Source: Xiphydria camelus
Lineage: Eukaryota > Arthropoda > Insecta > Hymenoptera > Xiphydriidae
Assembly (NCBI GenBank): GCA_963678675.1
Contig: OY783199.1
Span: 3,417,501-3,481,500 of the forward strand
DNA length: 64,000 bases
Reading direction: 5' to 3'
The notes below the pieces were generated by a model that saw only the letters and a list, made by a program, of their open reading frames with translations, was not told the origin of the DNA and searched no databases. A program made the translations under genes and the position numbers. Every line of letters begins with the position of its first letter. Position 1 is the stretch's first letter. This document shows, piece by piece, positions 12,940 through 25,677 of this stretch.

Positions 12940-13357
12940 GATTGTAGGAAATCAGTTAAACTCGACGCTATCTACCCCAAAAGTTACATTACAATTATAT
13001 TTACGATAGTAGCTGGTTTTCAAAATGAAAAATAATTTACGAACAAATTACAACAAAAAATTGATTCTTTTAAAACCTTTGTCGCGCGTTGTCAGACATG
13101 ACATAATACTCGCTTAATGCATGACGTAATACTCCAATTTAAAAGCAATCGCTTCTAACGAACGAACAGATCCTCTCTTTACGCGTAAATATTTTTTAAC
13201 TAACAATAAATGTCTATAAATTCCTCCCGGAATATCGATGGCATTGGACAAAATCAAGACAGTGCATCAAGTACAACCAGTGGGAAATCTTATCTGGTTC
13301 CCTTTCGGTGCTGTATAATTTCAAATGATGACGAGCATAACCTTTGTTTTTTTACAG

Positions 13358-13416
13358 ATTATGATATAATAAAGGCGATCTAGAACGAGGTTTACACGGG
13401 TTCAAAACTTCTCAAC
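13358..13416 (+). other. AKHR: AKHR 5' untranslated part of the start-codon exon
   Basis: A pyrimidine-rich tract ending in TTTTTTTACAG (AG at 13356-13357) precedes the AKHR start by 59 bases, so the ATG at 13417 probably lies in a second exon behind a non-coding first exon. This is inferred from the acceptor-like sequence only; no donor upstream can be proved from the sequence. Confidence 0.5.
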
Positions 13417-16400
13417 ATGGAAGGTAATGACTCAGCCAACGATACAGAGCTCCCGCTCGACATGCAATTCAACTCAGGCCACGTCGTTAGTATCGTCACC
13501 TACAGTGTGTTAATGGTCATATCTGCCATCGGAAATACGACAGTTTTGGTGCTCATTCTGAAAAGAAGGCGCACCACGAGATCGCGGATAAACATCATGC
13601 TGATGCATCTCGCTATTGCCGATCTTTTGGTGAGCCTAGATTCATAAGCATTCTCCTCGGCAATTTTAATTTCGATAAATCCAAGTAAAATTCCATTGAA
13701 TTGAATCAAATGCAATGTGAAGTAGAAGCATGCATATACGGGATGCGATATCTGATCTTATTAATATGATTGAAAAGAGAGAGAGAGAGAGAGAGAGAAA
13801 TACAGTTCATATATTTCTACTACGGTGAGATATCAACTCTCAACTGGCATCGTGAAATTTGTATAATATCGGTGGTTTGTTTGAATTGGCGTCTCCAGGA
13901 CCCCACGATGCCAGTTGAAAGTTGACATCGACATTGTAAAATATTTAGGTACCTACTCGAATTATTGGTATTCGATTTTCATTGGTTCTCGAAGTTCGTG
14001 GATAAAATATACGAAACATTCGATCACCTACTTCTTTCAGACTGTTCAAATTCTCGTACATGTAAAAGACATTTCCAATGGGGAACCTTAGCCTGTGTGT
14101 AGAGTATCTGGATGTAGATCAATTACTCTCCGTCGAACGCAAAAGCTTCCCTCCTTTTCCTCCTTCACGCTACGCGGAATAAAATGATCACTTTTCAGGG
14201 GTCGTCGATTTTTAAAGGTATGACGTAGTACGCTCGATTGAAGAGACTGTAACAAACTGGTGGAAAAAACCTATTTCTCGAAAAGAAAGTCCTCTGTGTC
14301 ATATAATATAAAATTGAATGCATTACGGAGACAATCATTTCAAGATAGAGATTTGAACCTATCTTCTCTGGATAACTAAAATCGATTACGAGAAAGCAAT
14401 TCTTGAAGAAACGCTTCCCCCTTCAACCCCTTTCCAAATTTTTCCCCCAAATAACTTATACGGGTATCGATATTTCAAACCTAAACGTGAAAATTGCGTG
14501 CAGCAATTTTAATTATTACATGCAAAAAAAACAGGTACCTTTACTGCTTCATTCAGTAGTGCTGAGAATCAAGCTCATTTTCAAGAATTCGTACAGAAAA
14601 AACTGTACTACGTACTGCTGACAGCAGTAAATAAAAATGTCTCCTCTGTACAAATTCTTGAGAACGAGCTCGAGTCTCAGCGCTACTGGATGAAGCAGTA
14701 AAAATTGTTGCTTTTTTCCGTGTACCAAGTGATACAAATGGATTAAAAGAGGGGAAACTAAATGCATTCACGCTGCATGCACGCTGAGAAAAATAATTTA
14801 GTCAATTTAACCAAAATTCTGGAGACGATGACCAAATCGCTTAGTGAAATATGGATCCTTCAACTGTTTGGTTAAACTGTCCGCTTTTTGAATAGAATAA
14901 CTAAACGATTGGTTGAAATAACTAGACATTTGGTTAGAATAACTAAATATTTAGTTCAACAGACCAGTATTTTGGTTAGAATAACGAAACGTGTTTAACT
15001 AGATCAATTTTATCATTTTAACCTAAATATTTTTCTCAGTGTGCAGCTGCATAAAATAACAATCGATACTTCCTATAAGGAATTGAATCAGCTGAAAGCT
15101 TTCAGTTTCTTACCGACTCTCCTTGCGCTCCTGGATTTAACTAGGGCTGAGCTGTCGAAACTCGAAGACGTCTTCGAAGTTACTGCTTCGAGATACTTCT
15201 CGAAAACTGATTGAGTCGTTAACGATTTTCTTCCCAGGTAACGTTCCTAACGATGCCACTCGAGATCGGTTGGGCTGCTACAGTTTCATGGTGGGCCGGG
15301 GACGCCATGTGCAGGATAATGGCCTTCTTCCGGATGTTCGGGCTATATCTCTCCTCTTTCGTGCTAATATGCATCAGCGTAGATAGGTGAGAACCCGTAA
15401 TTTCGCTTCAATTGTAGAGATGAACCTCCTCGTTGTAATCTCGGTGATCGTGTATGGTACTTACGCCAGCACACGATCGGTTAGAAGGGTGTTCTTTCAT
15501 CCTTCTTTGCTAATCCGTGTTATCGCCCCACATAGCACACTGACTCCCATGGAATATTCGCAGAATTATTAGTCGAATTATGCTCTATAAGACTTTGATA
15601 CATAATAGATATATTATAATCACGAAAGTGTTCTGTGAAATTATTTATGCTTCCTCTTGACGTGAAGGCTCATGAACGTTCAGTGGGAGTTTCGTACCGA
15701 ATTGAACGTTGAATGCTCATGTTTTGCATTTCCTAATATTATCTAATCTAAGCTTCCACACGCGAAAGTTTCGCATATGAAAAACCATAGAATTCTTAAA
15801 AATATATCTGGAATGTCTTGTGCTATGTGGGGATTTCTTTCTTATCAACGCGGAAGTTGAAACTATGTTTTATGTAATTTTTTTTTCTAAAAGAAAATGA
15901 ATAGAAAATTTCACCGAGGATCATGTACGAATAAAAAAATTCAAAGCATCGTTGACGTTAAATATAATTTTAAATAAAAGCTGGACTTTCTCGTTGGTGA
16001 TGATATTTTTTCAAAATTCATTACGATTGGGAATGATTACAATTCAAGGGGAAAATAACGTGTACTTCATCAATTTTACTTGAGGTATTGAACAAGATCA
16101 AGAAAATTGAATTGAATCTTCGAGATATTATAGTTTAATCAAACCAGGTCCTTCGTAATCACTTTATATAGGTACCATATGTCAAGGTCGAAAACGCCGT
16201 GTGTCCAGCAGGGTGTCCTTTCAGATCATCTATCCTCCCTCTTCCTTCTCCATCGTGGATTACATGTCGATGAAACGAGCGACCAAGTTTGATTGAACTA
16301 CCTCTTTCGCGTGTCGTCATGTTTTTCAATTAAACAACTATAAAACGAGTACAACAAAAGAAGCTTAAGAAGAAGTCCTTTTCATTTCAGGTATTACGCG

Positions 16401-19400
16401 GTATTACGGCCTTTGCAGCTAACAGACGTCGACAGGAGAGGCAAAGTCATGCTTACGGGAGCTTGGGCGGGTTCTATACTGTGTTCGATGCCACAAGTAA
16501 GTGTGTCATTCCGCGGGAAATCTCGAAAGCCCGTCTATGTTTCTTCCCTGAAGCGAGAATTAATAAGCCTGCCTCCAAAATGCCCGAGATTTATAACATT
16601 TTAAAATCTACGCATTAAATTCTAAATCGATGTGAAAGACATTTCTCTACATTTGGCATATACGGTTTCATATTTTCAAACATTTTCCTTCTGGTGAAAA
16701 AAATTTGAATTTTTTAGTAACTCAAAAATTTTAGATTTATCTGGTAAAAAATCTATTCTGCAGTCATTGAAGGGCAAGCTATCTCATCGTCGTTGAATAG
16801 AGAATTAATGAAATCAAACTTTTAAAGAGTAAATAATTATATTATACTTGCTCTACAAACTTGTATATATATTAGGTATTGGATATGCGTGAAAAGTTAG
16901 TAGAATGAGAAACACACTCTTCGAGGGAGTGTAATTGGACGAATACAAACTATCTAATTTAGTTAAAACCCTCACGAAGGTCTGACTCTCTCATCGGATA
17001 GATTAAATTTTCTATAAATAAAACAAACGTGTGGTAAATCTAATATCTTGCATCCGAGTAAACTTTTCAATGAGTGTGCAGTAAAGATGATATACAAATT
17101 GATACAGTACCGACACAGAAAGTAAATCAATGTAGTCTACTCAGTAGAGGTATATCTACACATGCAGGTAGATTTCTTTTTATTTTCAGATGCTCGTATT
17201 CCACGTTCAGGCCCACCCAAAATTCACGTGGTACTACCAGTGCATCACGTTCAACACTTTCTCCAGTTATACCCACGAGCTGACTTACTCCCTCTTCGGC
17301 ATGATCATGATGTACGCGATACCATTAACGGTGATCATTTACACGTACTCCAGTATCCTGGTGGAGATCTACAAGCGAACCAAGGAGTCGGTTTCTGGTG
17401 AGTTTCTAAGTGGTCTTTGTTAACGACCTTCCAAGCATGGTTCATTGTCCTTCTCTACTATTATTGTGTATCAGATTGTATTCGAATGCGGCATTAAAGC
17501 CTCTATCGACCCATCATGACCCGAAATATCATTGTTCGTAGCAGGGACAACCCTAGAGTAATCAATTACAATGCGAAGTAAGCGTTAAACGGAAGACGGA
17601 AACCTAAACCATTGCAATGGACTTCCGCTTTCCTTCTAAAACTTATGTCTCACTGTAGATTGAATCTAAAGGTTAGAGTATGTCATTTTCTACGCGGAAG
17701 TGTATATCCTTGTCTTGAGAAGGTTTATCAGGATCTCACAAGGGGGTAATTTCTTGCTTTTCTGTCAACGTAAAACCCGGTTGCTAGTTTCTATGAATTA
17801 CCTATATCGTACGTACTTTAATCAATACATTTAAATGGTAAAGATAAACTAAAAACGTAACACACCTTGACCGTATTTTATCAAAATGTAGCCCTTTCTC
17901 TTAGAGTTTCTCATTTAATTTTACTTCAGTCTCCCAAATCGGATATGTTAAAAAGTGTCAGTTTGAAACAAAGTTCCTTCATCAGTCCTTTAAAATAAAA
18001 GTGGAACGAAAAAAAAATAAATAAATCTGCATTATATAGTTTAGATGTCAGCGTATTGGAATTTCGGTAAATGGAGAAAACTCTGGAATAACTTTCAACA
18101 AATTGAGTACTTCTTTCATCAACGATGAGGATACACGTGAGAAATTATGCACACTCTGATTAGGGAATTTAATATGGAATATTATATTACCAGACGCTGA
18201 CTCAAAGAAAACGTCTTGTGTTCAAATGTACAAATACTATTTCTCTAATAGCAATTTTTTGCGCGAAATATCCTAAAATATTTTATTCTCACGTGACCCT
18301 TTCAGCAAAAATGAACAATCTCGGCTCCAAAAATAAGTACTGAATCTGCTCTCTCTCGAAATGTAAACCACTCCGTCCTGTATAACCGAGTAAGCGTATA
18401 GGGTCCTTGATTCGATCGATAAACCTGTCCATCAATTGCATTTAGAGTACCTCATCCACTTCGACGCAACCAGAGGGACGTATATATCAGGTCAATCCAA
18501 AAGTTCATGCGCATTTGCGAATCCCATGCATACTATTAATGCGCAAGAAGTTATGAACTGACCTGATATACATTGAATCAAGTCGCGATGATAATTACTA
18601 TATAAAAAATTTGTGAGGAGAAAGAGAGAAAAAATGGGACATCAAATAACAAGGGACGAAATGAAACGGAGGGTACATTATTCGGATCACATTCTCGCTT
18701 TAGAGCCCCGTCCAACGACACGGGCTTAGGGAGGGTGCTACGTTCGAAATCATGCTGAAAGAGAATTTAAGGCCAAAGAATGCCATACAAATTGTAATCA
18801 CATCAAAGTGACATTTCATTATACCAAAATTAAATTAAGATAACGTTATACCACAAGAAAAAAAGTATTATTGACTTAAAGTATCATTGGGAAAACAACA
18901 GCTCTTTAAAATTGGCATTAAAATTAGATTTTCAATAGGAATTGGTATCTATTGTGAAATGAAATAAAAATAAGCTAAGGTGTTTCCTTTATCACGGACA
19001 TTGTTAAAAATATTTTTGTTCGGATTTCAAAAAAATTTGTAAGAAGAATGGGGGAAGAAGAGGGAGGGACATACTAGAATCTTTGTTTAAATATGATCCC
19101 AATAAAATAAGTCGTAATTAAAAAATGTTGCATGCTACGCTTCCTCGATGAAAGATGAGTAAAGAAAATCTTTAATAAAGTCATAGCTGTGGAAATAAGA
19201 AACGTCTGCATACTTTTATTTCAATCTTCGAGAGATTGTTTGGTTAAACTAGGTCCTTCGTAAATACATACTCTTCGCGTCGAATACTTCGATCGTCGGA
19301 ATGATGGAAATCGATCTTGGTTGATGGAAGTATCCTCCTTCTAGTCTTATGCCGTCCCCTCCCCCTTCTCCTTCTTCTTCTTCTGTTCAGTGATGATTTA

Positions 19401-22400
19401 GTTCGACCAAACGAGCGACCAAGTTTGACCAAACTATTTCTTTCGGATTTACGTTTCATTTTTAAGAAATACGCAGTAACAGTGATTTGAGAAGAAACAT
19501 AGCATGTCTCGACTTCATCGATAGGAAAGGCATTTCAAAAATTTTAATAAAAATTAAAAACTCGATATCCTAAGGAGACTCATGTTTAAGGCTACGTCCA
19601 GACGAAGCGATTTACGCGCGATTTGAGCAACGAAACGCGCGACTGCATCTGGACGGAATATATGAATCTCTAGTTATACTATAGTCGCGCGATTTGAAAC
19701 GCGCTACTCGAATCGCGCGTAAATCGCTTCATCTGGATCTAGCCTTAGTGAAACGTATTTTTTTTTAAACAAGCACTCTCTGTGTAAAATTCCAACAGCT
19801 CAAATACAGGGGTTAAATACGAAATATCCTTACAAATGCCATAATTATACTGCCATATGTGATTCACGATAATATAAAAAAACAATAAATATTGTAATTA
19901 TCTTACTCGGTAGTAAAATCACACTATCTATAAGAGAAATGGGGGTATAAATTTAATGATTAAAATTATCCCTATTTTTTTTTCTCAGAGTATAGATAGT
20001 GGCAATTAAAAAAAAATCAAGTCCAATTCAAGTCTTTGATATAGTTCGATCGAACCCAGTCCTTCGTAGCTACTCTGTACAATTTGTTTAGGCTGTTGTC
20101 GAAGATGGGAGATGCTGCGGGATATCCTTCTGCAGATCACTAAACTCCCTTCCTCTTTCCTCTTCTTTCTCCGTCGTGAATTCCACCGATGAAAACGAAC
20201 GACCAAATTCGATCGAACCATCTCTTTCTTAATAATGCTTCATTTTAAAATTGAAACTCGCGGTAAAAATGGAATTCGAAAGTAAATATATGCTTTATAC
20301 TGCTCACAATGAAGAGTGATTACAAAATTCAATATAAATCTTCGAAATAGTTTTATCAAACCAAGTCCTTCGTAGTTACTTTTTACTATAGGCCAAGTAT
20401 GTCGTCGAAGATGATAAACGCCGTGAATGTGCGCGCAGCAGGATGTCCTAGATCACGGAACTCCCTCCTTCCTTCCTTCCTTCCTTCCTTCCTTCCTTCC
20501 TCCTCCTCCTCCTTCTCCACTATTGTAGCTGGTATCGATGAGAACGAGCGACCGAGTTTGATAAAACTATTTCTTTCGTAATCGTGTCTCATTTTTTAAA
20601 TAGAATTCGCGTAGTAAATTAATTTGAAAGTATATTAACGATGGGCTTTTAAGAAATAAAAAATAAAAATACAGGACTCTGGTAAGTTCTTTTATGATCA
20701 AGGGGTATGCCGTGGACTCAATTTCATGCAGTAGATTCCATTGAAAAAAGTTACAATGCTTCTAATATAGAAAATAATGCAAGCCAATAAATACCATAAT
20801 AATATACTACCGAGTATGATTCAGAATATGTAATATAAGAAAAACTAATAGCATAGTTATATTTTATTTGGCAGTGTAATTACACTACCTATAAAGATGT
20901 TGGAAAGCTAATATATATATATATAGGGATTATATAATTTATTTTTTCGCTAAGCTTAAAAAAAGAATGATGAAATTCGATTAAAATCTTCGAGATAATT
21001 TTATTAAACCAAGTCCTTCGTAGTCGTTTCATACCATAAGCCAGAGAAGTTGTCGAAAATGGAAAACGTCATGTGCAGCGGAATGTCCTTCCAGATATCC
21101 TCCTCCCTTCTCCATCATGGATTACATCGATAAGAACGAGCGACTGAGTTTGATAAAACTATCTCTTTTGTAGTTATGTTTCATTGAACAAAATATAACA
21201 CGCACGGTAAAAAAATATAATTTGAAAATAAATATACTATATTCTCTCTAGTTTCTACGACAAGAAGCGATTTAAAAATATTCAGTAAAAATCTGAGACT
21301 GACATATGTATATTAAAGATTTCTAATATTTCAGGAGGATGCGTTGAAAAAAGTTAATGCTTTCTAAAGGGTTTCTAAATGCTATCTGCAGGACAAATAT
21401 AGGTACAAATTTGAGACATGCTTATTCATATGAGAATTTTTCCCTCGAAAGGGCGTGTAAGCTTTCCTATCTGTTAGTGCATACAGCGTTACTCGCAAAT
21501 CTGTATACTCTGACGTATAGGAAAGGCTTCACGCAACATCGTCTTTAACCTGACTTTTTCATAAACATAAAATGGATTTATTACTTAAAAACCAGCAAAA
21601 ACTTCGATAGATCCACCCTTCAATTCTTGTTAGATAATATAACTAGGAGATATACTCGTAAGCGTTAATACGTTAACTACATATTTACTATGCTTTCTCA
21701 TTGCAATAATCATAGATTATAATTAACGATACTATTAATCCTTTCCCACATATCACGATTTATGATTATCGCAATAAGAAACATAATAAAAACGAGTAAT
21801 ATCGACAATAGTTAATATCTACCAATTGCTTTAACTAATAAAAATTGAAGTTCAAGATTTCATGCCAGCTTTTCATATTTTGTGAGTTTTTTCACAAGTA
21901 GAGCATGTATATACGATATATATATATATTAATTAACAAGTTAAACAAAAATTTCAACACATGAGAACAATAAAGATGTATAGGTACATTACCAAACCTC
22001 GTAAGAATCCAGCAGGTTCAGTAAAAAGCAAAACTTCAGTAGGTCCTTCTCCTTCACTTAATTCATTTTAATTGAATCCTTTTCAAAAGCTCAAGCTATT
22101 TCGAACTAACAAGATTAGTCTCGTTATCTGCAACAATTAAAAAACAGGAGACACGATTAGTAGAATATTTGATAAATCCGCTATATTTGATATTTGCGCT
22201 AAAGCTACTTCCGGCTTTCTTAATCAATGCTCCTTAATAATTTTAAGAATTGAGAAAAAGTTAAGGCGATGTTTCAATTATTCACATAACATTTAACGCG
22301 AAGCACTATAATGATTTAATCGTACCATGGATTGGAATCCTCCAGTGTAACGCACAATGATCAGAATTATTCGAGGAACAAGTAAAAATGCACATACAAA

Positions 22401-25400
22401 ATGCATTTTCATAAATGCCCACTTATAACTTCGCATTGAATAGGAATAAAATTATCACGTCTAGAGCACCAAGTGTACTGAACAGCGGTCAGAATGGGAA
22501 TGAAAGACTGCTGAAAGGTCTGTGGTTGTGTGTACCTGCGATGTAAATAATAACGCTCGGGCGCAAGGTGAGCAGCTCAGGCCGGTTACCACTAGCGCGT
22601 GCTAGTACAGTGGATGATATTATTGTTCAGTTAACGAGACTCGCAGCAAAATCTAAAATATATGTGCGTGTGTGCGTACGTGCGTGTAAACCGCAACGAT
22701 AGGTTTCAAACCGGTACACAGGCGCTAAATAAAATCGTTAAATGCAAACACTCTCGTTGAAATAGAACGAGGAAGATAATTTACTATAGTTTTATTCAAT
22801 TCGTCAATTAAATTTAGAATAATTGAATGCGAATCTCATTCAACTTCTACGTACACACACATTTGGCGTCTGAAAAATTAATTAGTCAAATTAACACTAG
22901 AACTACCGAATGGTCGCGCTTTATAAGACGGTCGTTTTGGCGGATGATTATCTCGTTATCCGTGGATTTTTCGTCCACACTGCTATAGAACTATTTTGTA
23001 GACCGAAATGTGCTCTACGAAAAAATATTCTACCAATTTTGACAAAAATCTCACGGGTTACGAAATAATTGAGGTTGAATAGAACTCTGAATAAGACACC
23101 GGTCAAATTGACCGGTTGCTGTAGTTCTAGTGTAAACCAAGGGCCAACTAGAAATTTAATTAGACTGCCATTTCATCCATTGCTTCAATACTTTTTGGCT
23201 ATGTATTATAATTAAATATATCGTAAGATATATTAGATTGTACTGCACTAATAGTGCATCATTTTTCTAATTTGCTTTGACTTGATAACGTAGGAACTCT
23301 GTTAGGAAAAAGTTCGATCTATTAAAAATATTATAGAATTTCTCTCGCGTAACGTGTATAAACTTCGTTCAATAAATACATAGATGATACGCTTAAGGGC
23401 TTTCGATTATATTGCAATATAAAAAAAATATGGCACTTTATCGCAACGTATTAGATTTCTTGATAAAAATAGCATGCTGCATTGACAGAAAAGGGATCCC
23501 ACCCAAATTTCAGACAGGATACGTCGCTCCTCCCTTGGATTCCTGGGTCGCGCTAAAATTCGCACCCTCAAGATGACCATCATCATCGTGGTGGTATTCT
23601 TCGTGTGCTGGACACCCTACTACGTCATGAGTCTCTGGTAAGTTTAGTCACGTTATAAAGTAGATTACACACTTTCCCTTTCCTCCACTTATTTAATTAT
23701 GATTATCTAATTCAACGAAATGATGTTTTGATTTGAATTATTCACTCTTTCGCTGTAGTGGCCCAAATGTATTTTCTTTATCTAAAATTAGATTCTATTA
23801 CTAAACCTATTATCTACATCATTTTTAACAAAATTTTACTAAAAAAATATTATTCGTCGGAGATCATAATAATTGCTATTTAATTTTGCAAAGCTCATTT
23901 GTTTTTCAATTATACTTTGATGGTGCATAGAATAGCTTCTAATCAGCAGTCAATAAATGATCTGCAGGTATTGGGTGGATATGGAATCGGCAAAAAAGGT
24001 CGATCCGAGAATCCAACGCGCCCTCTTTCTATTCGCCTGCACCAACTCTTGCATGAACCCCATCGTCTACGGTGTATTCAACATTCGCCAAAGAAATCGG
24101 GTGAGTGAACTTTTGCTTCGCTTACAACGCCAGAAACAATTTTCGGCGGAGAATTACTACAATTAAACCCCTCGTGGTGTCAACTTTTATTTTTACTTAA
24201 CTGAAATCAGTTCGAAAATCACCACGAAAGGTTTGACTGTGTAATGCAAATGCTCATCATTCGTCAAATTTCTCCGCGCATCAACTTTCAATTTATCGAT
24301 TTAATAAATTTTAACCTCTGTCTCCTTCGTCCGACTTCTATGCTTCGATATTACATAACATAAAAAACATTTTGCATGCACCATTTAAAACTCTAACAGT
24401 TGGAAACCGAAAGGAATTTTTTTAGCTGAATAAAACGAAATGTTACGGGTTGCTAAATAAATATTTAGTGACTTCAACTACTCACAGGGTTAAAACGGAA
24501 AAATTTTAATCAGAGTTAGTAATCAATTAATTCGTATCAATTAAATTAAATCGAAGCGACTAAATATTCATTTGGCATCTCATAGTATTTCTCTTAGATT
24601 ATTCAGTCAAATAAGCCAAAAGTTGAACAATTAATACCTTGCCGAGAGGTAAATGAAACCCGGAAGGAAAAACACGTACATCGAGGTATATTTGGTAGAC
24701 TCTTGTAAATGAGCGCGATTAGCGATAAGCAAATTTGGAATAACGTAGCTAATTATAATTAATCATATTAGTTTCTGTATCCAAACATGATCGACCTTTT
24801 GTTCAAGGAATTATTGTTCCTCATTTGACTGATCGAGCTAATCCTTTCAACATTGATTAAATAAAAACCTTGCAACACGATCATATGAGTGAACGTTGAG
24901 AAGAAACTGTTATCACGACTGCAGTTATGTTATATAAATAGCTGATAGTCAATGTAGGTAGCATCATAGGGTAAAAGTGGAATAGAAGTCCCACCTGAGG
25001 AATAAAAATTATATAGCAAAATATTTTGTTATTAGAGAATATGAATACATGGTCTATTTACTAGAAAGTAACAATTTCTATACACGAAAAAAAATCAATC
25101 GTAGCATTTACAAAGTTTGTGGTAAATTTCGAGAAAAGGCCAATTTGTTGTTATAATAACTACAACTTTAGTAAATATTACAGCAACGCTCGCAAACTCT
25201 ACAAGTTTTACTATAATATTCAGGTACTAAAATTGTAGTTAACGTAACAATAAATTGGCCTTGTCTCGAAATTTACCACAAACCTTGTAAATGTTATAAT
25301 TAATATTTTCCCCTATAATAGAAAAATATTATTTGGATAAAACAAACTAAGATATCCAAAGAAGTAAGAAATTCCGTCTTTGGTATTTCGGAGGATAGAT

Positions 25401-25677
25401 GCCCAAGTGGTGGAAGTACTCTCCCTCCTGAAATTGTTATCAATACTTGATTAATATAGTTGATATGGCTAAACTTTTCATGTCCATGTTCATGAATACG
25501 TAAACTGATGTCAGAAATACTCCACCGCCTTAATCACCCTAGCATATTCGAAATAAAGGGAGTTGAGCATCTGTCCCACTTTTACCCTCTGTACTTTCGT
25601 TGTAGGCACCGGTACGGGCACCTACCATAGAGACCCGCGTCACTCCGCTGTCGCTATCGGTAAGGCTCCTCGATTGA
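13417..25677 (+). CDS. AKHR: Adipokinetic hormone receptor (class A GPCR)
   Basis: Seven coding exons with consistent phases: 13417-13629, 15238-15386, 16391-16496, 17190-17397, 23514-23637, 23968-24100 and 25606-25677 (334 residues). It is a plasma-membrane, Gq/Gs-type peptide receptor; in insects AKH acts through it on fat body to release lipid and sugar. Visible: N-glycosylation sites NDS (4-6) and NDT (8-10), TM1 at about 23-48 with GN, LAIAD in TM2, the extracellular cysteine pair (AMC in exon 2, YYQC in exon 4), DRY at 120-122, CWTPYY in TM6 and NPIVY at 297-301. The ADMQFN/DMQFN-GH-VSI entry to TM1 and the NSCMNP motif in TM7 are typical of AKH receptors, rather than corazonin or ACP receptors. 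The first six exons are secure. The last exon rests on the phase-0 acceptor at 25604-25605 and gives a very short tail, so the C-terminus is less certain. Confidence 0.92.
13776..13798. repeat. (GA)n microsatellite in AKHR intron 1
   Basis: Uninterrupted GA run of about 23 bases. Confidence 0.9.
14521..14724. mobile_element. Foldback MITE, TACTGCTTCA family, full copy in AKHR intron 1
   Basis: The whole element folds on itself: left CCTTTACTGCTTCATTCAGTAGTGCTGAGA and right TCTCAGCGCTACTGGATGAAGCAGTAAAAATT, with a TACTGCTGACAGCAGTA centre. Related to 705-878. (Read in short blocks: CTTTACTGCTTCATTC and GATGAAGCAGTAAAAA.). Confidence 0.8.
14781..15043. mobile_element. Complete CACTGAGAAAAATAATT-family MITE in AKHR intron 1
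   Basis: Starts CGCTGAGAAAAATAATTTAG, ends ATATTTTTCTCAGTGTG, and may be flanked by a GCA duplication. The interior holds the TTGGTTAGAATAACTAAA units. This copy shows the element's full extent, about 260 bases. Confidence 0.75.
16116..16312. repeat. CCTTCGTA repeat, copy 1 (AKHR intron 2)
   Basis: About 200 bases starting CTTCGAGATATTATAGTTTA, then AATCAAACCAGGTCCTTCGTA, a pyrimidine-rich centre, and the inverse-like end ACGAGCGACCAAGTTTGATT. The ends form imperfect inverted repeats. Four further copies lie in intron 4. Confidence 0.75.
18485..18568. mobile_element. Mariner-like palindromic MITE in AKHR intron 4
   Basis: TA, TCAGGTCAATCCAAAAGTTC at the left and GTTATGAACTGACCTGA, TA at the right. 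The arms include ATGCGCATT / AATGCGCAA. Only inverted ends remain. Confidence 0.75.
19223..19447. repeat. CCTTCGTA repeat, copy 2 (AKHR intron 4)
   Basis: CTTCGAGAGATTGTTTGGTT, TAGGTCCTTCGTA, a CT-rich centre, and ACGAGCGACCAAGTTTGACC at the end; same order as copy 1. Confidence 0.75.
19587..19747. mobile_element. Foldback MITE with GGCTACGTCCAGACG ends (AKHR intron 4)
   Basis: TAAGGCTACGTCCAGACGAA and GCGATTTACGCGCG at the left; CGCGCGTAAATCGC and CATCTGGATCTAGCCTTA at the right. GC-rich arms in AT-rich DNA. It sits between copies 2 and 3 of the CCTTCGTA repeat. Confidence 0.8.
20033..20230. repeat. CCTTCGTA repeat, copy 3 (AKHR intron 4)
   Basis: ATAGTTCGATCGAACCCAGT, CCTTCGTAGCTACT, GTCGAAGATG, CT-rich centre, GAACGACCAAATTCGATCGA. 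Flanks on both sides also match those of copy 5. Confidence 0.75.
20338..20580. repeat. CCTTCGTA repeat, copy 4 (AKHR intron 4), with expanded (CTTC)n
   Basis: AATAGTTTTATCAAACCAAG and the inverse CGAGTTTGATAAAACTATTT mark the ends. The central pyrimidine tract has grown into (CTTC)n at 20467-20500 and (TCC)n at 20501-20515. Confidence 0.8.
20985..21172. repeat. CCTTCGTA repeat, copy 5 (AKHR intron 4)
   Basis: CTTCGAGATAATTTTATTAA, ACCAAGTCCTTCGTAGTCG, GCAGCGGAATGTCC, CT-rich centre, GAGCGACTGAGTTTGATAAA. Confidence 0.75.
22891..23135. mobile_element. piggyBac-type MITE in AKHR intron 4
   Basis: TTAA then CACTAGAACTACCGAATGG at the left; GGTTGCTGTAGTTCTAGTG then TAAA (a decayed TTAA) at the right. 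The ends and target site fit the piggyBac superfamily. No transposase inside about 245 bases. Confidence 0.7.
25083..25314. mobile_element. Foldback MITE in AKHR intron 6
   Basis: Left arm GCATTTACAAAGTTTGTGGT and AAATTTCGAGAAAAGGCCAA; right arm TTGGCCTTGTCTCGAAATTT and ACCACAAACCTTGTAAATG. Lies between AKHR exons 6 and 7. Confidence 0.8.

Noticed and set aside
19244..20592. Minus-strand frames sharing an ERNS-KLGRSF start (19244-19459, 20386-20592)
   Set aside because: The shared residues come from the shared DNA repeat ends; the rest is Arg/Glu runs from the CT tract, and copies 3 and 5 do not keep the frame.
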